From Rhizobium sp. G21 (GTDB taxonomy: Bacteria > Pseudomonadota > Alphaproteobacteria > Rhizobiales > Rhizobiaceae): a stretch of DNA of 64,000 nucleotides. The notes beneath the pieces were generated by a model, which ran no database searches, had not been told where the DNA came from, and saw only the letters and a list, made by a program, of their open reading frames with translations. This document shows, piece by piece, positions 58,409 to 64,000 of this stretch. Every line of letters starts with the position of its first letter. The first letter of the stretch is position 1. The translations under genes and the position numbers were made by a program. The DNA is taken from assembly GCF_014158035.1 (NCBI RefSeq), contig NZ_JACFXW010000001.1, positions 4,229,224-4,293,223 of the forward strand. Reading direction: 5' to 3'.

Positions 58409-59316
58409 ATTCTGGGTGCGACATGTCATCATATAGCGTCAAGGCCTTGGGGCAACTGATCAATCTCGCCGGCGTGATTTCTCCCCGATTGGGCGGCGAT
58501 GCGGCGATGTGGTTGTTCTGCCGGACGTCCCGCCCCGATCCGGCAACGGACAAGGAGAAAGCGCTGTTCGCCGCCGCCCAGCCGCAGATGGCCGAGGCGC
58601 GAGTCGAGATGCTCGAAACGGCGCGCGCCCGCGTCGCCGCGCATGTCTTTCCGCCGATCGGCCCGGCCAATGGCAAACGCGTGCTGGTGGCTCACGGCTG
58701 GGGTTCGCGCATCGACTATCTGCAGGCGCTGATCACCGGCCTGAGGGAATCCGGGTTCGAAGCCGTCGGGCTCGATCTGCCCGGGCATGGCCGGTCCAGC
58801 GGCCGGACGCTCAACGTGCTCATGGCGATGGCGGCGATCAATGCGGCCTGGGATCGTTATGGCGATTTCCACGCCATGATCGGCCACTCCTTCGGCGGTT
58901 ATTGTGCGGCGATGGTCGCTGCGGGACCCGGGGAGTTGGTCCGCCGGCGGACGCCGAAGAGGCTCGTCACCATCGGCTCGCCGGTGGCGGCCAAGGACGT
59001 ATTCGCCGGCTTTTCCGATACGCTGGGCTTTTCCGCCCGGGTTCGCCGAGGTCTCGATGACGCGGTGGCGCGGCTGACGGGGCGGCCGATCCAGGCCTTT
59101 TCCGCCGAAACCATGCTCGCCGCCCATCCCGAACTGCCGGTGCTGGTGCTACATGCCGAGGACGACAAGGAAGTGCCGGCCGCCGCGGCGCGGCGCTATG
59201 CGTCGGCCGGGCCGCATGTACGCGTGGAATGGCTGAACGGCTGGGGCCATCGCCGCATCGTCAGTTCACCCGAAGCGATCGAACGCATCAAATCTTTTGT
59301 CGCCCAAACGTCATAA
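58399..59316 (+). CDS. Alpha/beta hydrolase
   Basis: A 305-residue hydrolase. VLVAHGWGSRIDYLQAL is the oxyanion-hole region, VGLDLPGHGRSSG follows, the nucleophile elbow is MIGHSFGGY (GHSFGG, Ser near residue 164), the acid is in VLHAEDDKEVP and the catalytic His in GWGHRRIV. Substrate unknown. The start may be ATG 58399 (which overlaps the operator and would be nearly leaderless) or ATG 58423. Under apparent MarR control. Intact. Confidence 0.9.
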   Translation: MTEHSGCDMSSYSVKALGQLINLAGVISPRLGGDAAMWLFCRTSRPDPATDKEKALFAAAQPQMAEARVEMLETARARVAAHVFPPIGPANGKRVLVAHGWGSRIDYLQALITGLRESGFEAVGLDLPGHGRSSGRTLNVLMAMAAINAAWDRYGDFHAMIGHSFGGYCAAMVAAGPGELVRRRTPKRLVTIGSPVAAKDVFAGFSDTLGFSARVRRGLDDAVARLTGRPIQAFSAETMLAAHPELPVLVLHAEDDKEVPAAAARRYASAGPHVRVEWLNGWGHRRIVSSPEAIERIKSFVAQTS

Positions 59317-59374
59317 ACCTCGCGGTTCTGTCATGAAGCCGGACTATGTTGCCTGTGAAACACAGGAGACGGTG

Positions 59375-59983
59375 ATGAAGACGGTGCAGTCGGTCGAGGA
59401 ATTGAACACGCTTTACGGCCAGCCCGGGGAAGCGTCCATCATTAAGGTGATCGATCGCCTGACCCCGGAATATCGCCGCATGATCGAGGCCTCGCCCTTC
59501 GTGGCGCTGGCGACGGTAGGGCCGGAAGGTCTGGATTGCTCGCCGCGCGGCGACGCCGGGCAGGTGGTGTTCGTCGAGGACGAGCGGACTGTGCTGATGC
59601 CCGACTGGCGCGGCAACAACCGGGTCGATTCGCTGTCCAACATCGTTCGCGATCCGCGCGTCGGGCTGATGTTCCTGATCCCCGGCTCCAACACCACCAT
59701 GCGGCTCAACGGCAAGGCCAGCCTGGTGATCGACGAGGCGATGACGACGCGGTTCACCATGGACGGCAAGCATCCGCGCTCGGTGATCGTGATTACGATC
59801 GAGGAGGTCTACACCCAATGCGCCCGCGCCGTGATCCGCGCCGATCTCTGGAATGCGGAGAAGCATCTCGACCCCAAGAGCCTGCCGACGGTGGGACAGA
59901 TGATGCAGACCATCAAACAGGGTTTCGACGGCGACGCCTATGACCGCGACTGGCCGGGCCGCGCCGCCAACACCATGTGGTGA
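59375..59983 (+). CDS. Pyridoxamine 5'-phosphate oxidase-like FMN-binding protein
   Basis: A 202-residue split-barrel flavoprotein of the PPOX superfamily. FVALATVGPEGLDCSPRGDA, PDWRGNNRVDSLSNIVRDPR and VGLMFLIPGSNTTMRLNGKA are the FMN-site segments of the large PPOX subgroup that is not a true pyridoxamine oxidase. ATG 59375 is chosen because GGAG lies about 7 bases upstream; ATG 59333 and TTG 59297 are also in frame. Substrate unknown. Intact. Confidence 0.88.
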   Translation: MKTVQSVEELNTLYGQPGEASIIKVIDRLTPEYRRMIEASPFVALATVGPEGLDCSPRGDAGQVVFVEDERTVLMPDWRGNNRVDSLSNIVRDPRVGLMFLIPGSNTTMRLNGKASLVIDEAMTTRFTMDGKHPRSVIVITIEEVYTQCARAVIRADLWNAEKHLDPKSLPTVGQMMQTIKQGFDGDAYDRDWPGRAANTMW

Positions 59984-60095
59984 TTTTTTCAGTGAGGCTG
60001 ATTCATACCAAATAAAGTCGGCCGCTGAGCCGTACTGACAAGCGACGCCAAACGCCGACGGCGCTATAGTTCGACTTCATTTGAGGAAGGGGCCC

Positions 60096-60485
60096 ATGAA
60101 AAAACTGTTGATCCTGTCAAGCGTCGCCATCACGACGATCATGTCGATGTCCGTTGCGGCGCGCGCCGACGACGTGCTCGACGAATACAACGCCTATATC
60201 GGCGAGGACGATCTCTATAACTCCAACGGCGAGCGCCTGCGCGAGCCCTGGCAGATCATCCGTCAGGACCGCGCCAATTTTCACAAATATCGCGTGCGTC
60301 AGTCCGGCGACGAAAGCGACAGCTACTTCTCGTCTGTCGACAATCGCGCCGCCGCCGAACGCATGGTCCGCTCGGGCACGATCACCCGCGAGGCGCGACG
60401 CCTGCTCCTCAACGGCGACGTCATGATCAATGTAAAGGTCATGGAGGGCGACGACGGCGTCTATCTGAAGATCAATGTCGAGTAA
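60096..60485 (+). CDS. Small exported protein of unknown function
   Basis: A 129-residue protein with signal peptide (MKKLLILSSVAITTIMSMSV...ARA). Acidic mature domain: DDVLDEYNAYIGEDDLYNSN, ANFHKYRVRQSGDESDSYFS, then a basic-acidic segment ending VMEGDDGVYLKINVE. I do not recognise the family. GAGGAAGG precedes the ATG. Its end overlaps the start of the M15 peptidase gene by 11 bases, so it is probably translated together with it and may share its envelope location. Confidence 0.8.
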   Translation: MKKLLILSSVAITTIMSMSVAARADDVLDEYNAYIGEDDLYNSNGERLREPWQIIRQDRANFHKYRVRQSGDESDSYFSSVDNRAAAERMVRSGTITREARRLLLNGDVMINVKVMEGDDGVYLKINVE

Positions 60486-61260
60486 AATCGGCTTCGTCCT
60501 CGGCGCGGCGGCGTTGTTCGCCGCCGCGCCCGCAAGCGCCCTGACACTGTCGGAAAAGCTCGATCTTCTGGTCGCGGCCTATCCCGACACGCTCGCCGGT
60601 TGGAAAGGCAATGCGCTGACGCTCAGAGGCGGGGAGACAATCGAGATCGACGATGGCGTCCGGCGCGACCATTTCGTCATGCTCGCCGAGGGCGATGTTG
60701 TAGACAGTCTTCGACAACTCTATGAGGCCGGTCCCTGCGATCCCAAGCCCTCCCTGAATTCCGATCCGGGGCGCATCCGTTCAGAGTTGCTGATGAAGGC
60801 CATGTATGGCGACAGTGCGAACATCGTAAAGGCGAGGTTGTCGCCGGTCGACTGGTTCGGCGAAACGTTGCGGGTCACCTCCGTCAACGGCGTCGACAAT
60901 GCGCTCGCCAAGGTGCGGGACGAACTTGCGGCCCAGCCGGATCTACGCGCCTATCTCGCGCCGTCGGCGGGCGTGTTCAACTGGCGCAAGGTCTCGGGGC
61001 AGCCCAACCTTTCGGTCCACAGTTTCGGCGCGGCCATCGATCTCAACACAAAATATGCCGATTACTGGGTATGGTCGGGCGGCAAACCGGGCCGTGTGCC
61101 TGTCTACGCCAACAAATATCCCATGGAGATCGTCGAAATTTTCGAACGCCACGGTTTCATCTGGGGCGGGCGCTGGTATCACTACGACACGATGCATTTC
61201 GAATATCGTCCGGAACTGATCGCCATCGGTCGCGCTTCTGGAGTCGCCGCCTGCAAGTGA
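60475..61260 (+). CDS. M15 family metallopeptidase (D-Ala-D-Ala carboxypeptidase-like)
   Basis: A 261-residue exported zinc peptidase of the VanY/L-Ala-D-Glu type. Signal peptide (SSKIGFVLGAAALFAAAPAS). Zinc ligands and catalytic residues are seen in LSVHSFGAAIDLNTKYADYW (His, Asp) and WYHYDTMHFEYRPEL (His near the C-terminus). Family members cut peptidoglycan peptides. It overlaps the small exported protein gene by 11 bases and lies 11 bases before the next gene, suggesting one operon. Intact. Confidence 0.9.
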   Translation: MSSKIGFVLGAAALFAAAPASALTLSEKLDLLVAAYPDTLAGWKGNALTLRGGETIEIDDGVRRDHFVMLAEGDVVDSLRQLYEAGPCDPKPSLNSDPGRIRSELLMKAMYGDSANIVKARLSPVDWFGETLRVTSVNGVDNALAKVRDELAAQPDLRAYLAPSAGVFNWRKVSGQPNLSVHSFGAAIDLNTKYADYWVWSGGKPGRVPVYANKYPMEIVEIFERHGFIWGGRWYHYDTMHFEYRPELIAIGRASGVAACK

Positions 61261-61271
61261 AGGAGTTTGCC

Positions 61272-61895
61272 ATGTCGCTGAAGATCTATACCGCCGGGCC
61301 GGAAGTGTTTCTGCCCAACGCCCGCGAGGTGATGGCGAGAAAGACGGCGCTCTGCGCCCAATACGGCTTCACGGCGATCTGCCCCGGCGATCTCGACATT
61401 CCCCAGCAGCCGACGCTCTACGAATTCGGTCTGGCGATCAGCCGCGTCGACGAGGAGATGATGGACGCCGCCGACGCCATTGTCGCCAATCTCACGCCGT
61501 TTCGCGGCATCGCCGCCGATGTCGGCACCTGTTTCGAACTCGGCTATATGTGCGCCCAGGGCAAGCTGGTCACCGCCTACACCAATGTCGTCGAAAACCA
61601 CTTCGAACGCACCAAGGCCTATTACAATGGCGAAATCAGCGTCGGCGAAGACGGCCACAAGCGTGGGGCGGACGGGCTGTCGCTCGAGGATTTCGACATG
61701 ATCGACAATCTGATGATGCATGGCGGCGTTGTCAGGCGCGGCGGCCATGTCGCCGTGCATAAGGCGGCGGCCGATGCCCTCTACACCGATCTCACCGGCT
61801 TCGAGGCTTGTCTCAAAGCGCTTTCGGAAATGGCCAAGGGGCGGGCCGAGCATGGGCTTCGTCCCGAAGAACTCGACGCCAGCAACGACGACTGA
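61272..61895 (+). CDS. Nucleoside 2-deoxyribosyltransferase family protein
   Basis: A 207-residue cytoplasmic protein. KIYTAGPEVFLPNAREVMAR, DAADAIVANLTPFRGIAADV and GTCFELGYMCAQGKLVTAYT match the nucleoside 2-deoxyribosyltransferase fold with its catalytic Glu in the FELGY segment. Such enzymes exchange bases on deoxyribose or hydrolyse nucleotides; the exact substrate is uncertain. ATG 61272 follows AAGGAG by 6-7 bases; an upstream in-frame extension would be antisense-like within the M15 gene. Intact. Confidence 0.9.
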   Translation: MSLKIYTAGPEVFLPNAREVMARKTALCAQYGFTAICPGDLDIPQQPTLYEFGLAISRVDEEMMDAADAIVANLTPFRGIAADVGTCFELGYMCAQGKLVTAYTNVVENHFERTKAYYNGEISVGEDGHKRGADGLSLEDFDMIDNLMMHGGVVRRGGHVAVHKAAADALYTDLTGFEACLKALSEMAKGRAEHGLRPEELDASNDD

Positions 61896-61922
61896 GCCGG
61901 CGCGGCGCGTGTGGCGCGCCGC

Positions 61923-62987
61923 CTACTTCTTGTAGAGCAGCCAGCTCTTGGAGAGTTCCTTCTTCATGCCGTCTTCGAACACCATGACCTTGTTGCGGCC
62001 GTTGCTCTTGGCGCAATAGAGCGCAACGTCGGCTTTCTGGTAGAGCTCCTGGGGGCTTTCGGCCTCGGCCGCCAGGCAGAGACCGAGCGACAGGGTGACG
62101 GGGCCGTAATTGACGCCGGTCTTGGAATTCTTGAACGGCGTCGATTCGAGCGCGCGTCTGATGCGCTCTGACACGGCGCTTGCCTCTTCCTGGGAGGCGC
62201 CTTCGAGAATGATGGCGAATTCCTCGCCGCCGGTGCGGGCGACGAAGACGTCCTTCCGCACATTCGATCGGATGACATTGGCGACCGTCGCCAGGATCTT
62301 GTCTCCGACGGGATGGCCGAACGAGTCGTTGATGTTCTTGAAATGGTCGATATCGCCGATCACCAGCGACGTCGTGGTGCGGCCGAACTGGCTGTCGAAG
62401 ATCGAGGCCAGCTTTTCGTCGAAGGCGCGGCGGTTGAAGAGACGCGTCAGCGAATCCGTATTGGCGATGCGCTTGTATTCGTCGAGTTCACGACGAATGT
62501 CCTCCATCTCGCGCGACTTGTTGGCCATGCCGACCATGGTTTCCTGACCATGGGTCATCGTGTTGTCGGTCGCTTCCGTCAGAAGCGAAATGGCGTTGGT
62601 GAGCAGTTCGGTGCTGGCCGCGCTCTTGGAATTGATGCGCTGATAGGTTTCGCCGAGCAGCTTGTTGTAGCTTTCGAGCGACGACTGCTCCTGGCGAAGC
62701 ATATTCACCAGTCCTTCGAGTTCCCGGACAATCTTATGATGAGCGTGATCGACGGCGTTTCCCTGATGCCGACTGAAATACTGTGCGCCGATGGCGTCGA
62801 GTTCTTCCTGGGTGGCGCGGTTGCCGAGCGCCGCCAGATCTTTGGTCAGCTTGGGATTGGAGCCGATATAGGCTTCATAGAACAGTTCATAGTTTCGAGG
62901 CATCGGAGAGACGCCCATCTGGCGCATCGCATAGGTGACCTGCGCGGCGACATCCGGCACCTGCACCTTGCCCTGCGAACCTGTCAT
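61923..62987 (-). CDS. Diguanylate cyclase (cytoplasmic GGDEF protein)
   Basis: A 354-residue soluble protein. The N-terminal half is helical (YAMRQMGVSPMPRNYELFYE, then a long coiled-coil-like part around ELEGLVNMLRQEQSSLESYN). The C-terminal GGDEF domain has IGDIDHFKNINDSFGHPVGD and the active-site ARTGGEEFAIILEGA (GGEEF, catalytically competent). No transmembrane segment is seen. This N-terminal layout is common in rhizobial single-domain cyclases. Signal unknown. Convergent with the deoxyribosyltransferase gene. Intact. Confidence 0.93.
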   Translation of the reverse strand: MTGSQGKVQVPDVAAQVTYAMRQMGVSPMPRNYELFYEAYIGSNPKLTKDLAALGNRATQEELDAIGAQYFSRHQGNAVDHAHHKIVRELEGLVNMLRQEQSSLESYNKLLGETYQRINSKSAASTELLTNAISLLTEATDNTMTHGQETMVGMANKSREMEDIRRELDEYKRIANTDSLTRLFNRRAFDEKLASIFDSQFGRTTTSLVIGDIDHFKNINDSFGHPVGDKILATVANVIRSNVRKDVFVARTGGEEFAIILEGASQEEASAVSERIRRALESTPFKNSKTGVNYGPVTLSLGLCLAAEAESPQELYQKADVALYCAKSNGRNKVMVFEDGMKKELSKSWLLYKK

Positions 62988-63149
62988 GGGAAACTCCTCA
63001 GTCTATTTGCATGAACTTATATTCTTGAAGTATTTGGAAAGCGTTAACGATCTTCAATACAGTCGGGCGGCCGCGGTCCTCGCGCGGATTGCCCGCCTGT
63101 CGCCCGGCGTTCGGAGCAAAAGCCCGCATCCGCAATGGGCGATGCAGAA

Positions 63150-63179
63150 ACGCCCGGCCACTGATCGCGCGCCGGGCGT
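63150..63179 (-). terminator. Terminator after fumarase
   Basis: Stem ACGCCCGGC / GCCGGGCGT with a 12-base loop, 40 bases after the fumarase stop. On the minus strand it is followed by TTTCTGC, a modest T-tract. Confidence 0.65.
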
Positions 63180-63218
63180 CTCCAATCTCCACTTGCGACA
63201 TCTTGCCGGCGGGTGGGC

Positions 63219-64000
<782 letters not shown>

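Overview
The window looks like a chromosomal segment of a GC-rich alphaproteobacterium of the order Hyphomicrobiales (rhizobia and relatives). The evidence is the short rhizobial-type flagellin, a fixGHIS/ccoGHIS cluster behind a FixK-type box, a long rhizobial-style UvrB, a ZnuABC-Zur cluster with Zur-like boxes, and two copies of an intergenic palindromic repeat of the rhizobial mosaic type. I cannot name the genus. I see no rRNA, tRNA, CRISPR array, insertion sequence or prophage.

Layout. 1-3.0 kb: an AT-richer surface-polysaccharide islet (two sulfotransferase-like proteins and a polysaccharide pyruvyl transferase). 3.2-7.7 kb: ccoGHIS, the maturation factors of cbb3 oxidase, without the oxidase structural genes. 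7.8-10.8 kb: gnd, a PEBP-family protein and an AraC regulator. 10.7-24.2 kb: a sugar catabolic locus with a LacI regulator, ABC transporter (binding protein, two permeases, ATPase), GH2 beta-mannosidase, TIM-barrel isomerase/epimerase, Gfo/Idh/MocA dehydrogenase, aldo/keto reductase and GH43 glycosidase, apparently for hemicellulose-type (beta-mannoside/xyloside) oligosaccharides. 24.3-26.6 kb: a small exported protein and a SPINDLY/OGT-like glycosyltransferase. 26.7-31.4 kb: a zinc-starvation regulon (COG0523 GTPase, znuA, znuC, znuB, zur). 32-38 kb: a GGDEF-EAL protein, gamma-carbonic anhydrase-like protein, TerC-family protein, dusA and a J-domain protein. 38.2-45.2 kb: flagellin, exported proteins, a CAP-RTX protein, a large RTX protein and a divergent membrane LytTR regulator. 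45.3-51.5 kb: uvrB, then a DUF1800-DUF1501-PAAR-like cluster. 51.5-64 kb: small transporters, a thioesterase, molybdenum-cofactor genes (mobB, mobA, moaA), a CHASE4-GGDEF protein, a MarR/hydrolase pair, a flavoprotein, an M15 peptidase, a nucleoside deoxyribosyltransferase-like protein, a second diguanylate cyclase and a class I fumarase cut by the window end.

The most striking property of the window is a series of 13 small frameshifts (1-2 bases, most in homopolymers or dinucleotide repeats) that break 12 otherwise well-conserved genes: ccoG, ccoH, ccoI, a sugar permease, the TIM-barrel isomerase, the GH43 enzyme, the OGT-like protein, the COG0523 GTPase, the GGDEF-EAL protein, the gamma-carbonic anhydrase, the LytTR regulator and (twice) the DUF1800 protein. 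In every case the downstream protein continues in another frame with the expected family motifs. Residual sequencing error is the likeliest cause. I therefore annotate each as one gene over its full span and mark the break.

Of less-described biology, the best candidates are: the RTX/CAP-RTX/LytTR group with a tandem repeat in the divergent promoter; the DUF1800-DUF1501-PAAR-like exported cluster; the His-rich tail on ZnuC; and the small protein coupled to the zinc GTPase.
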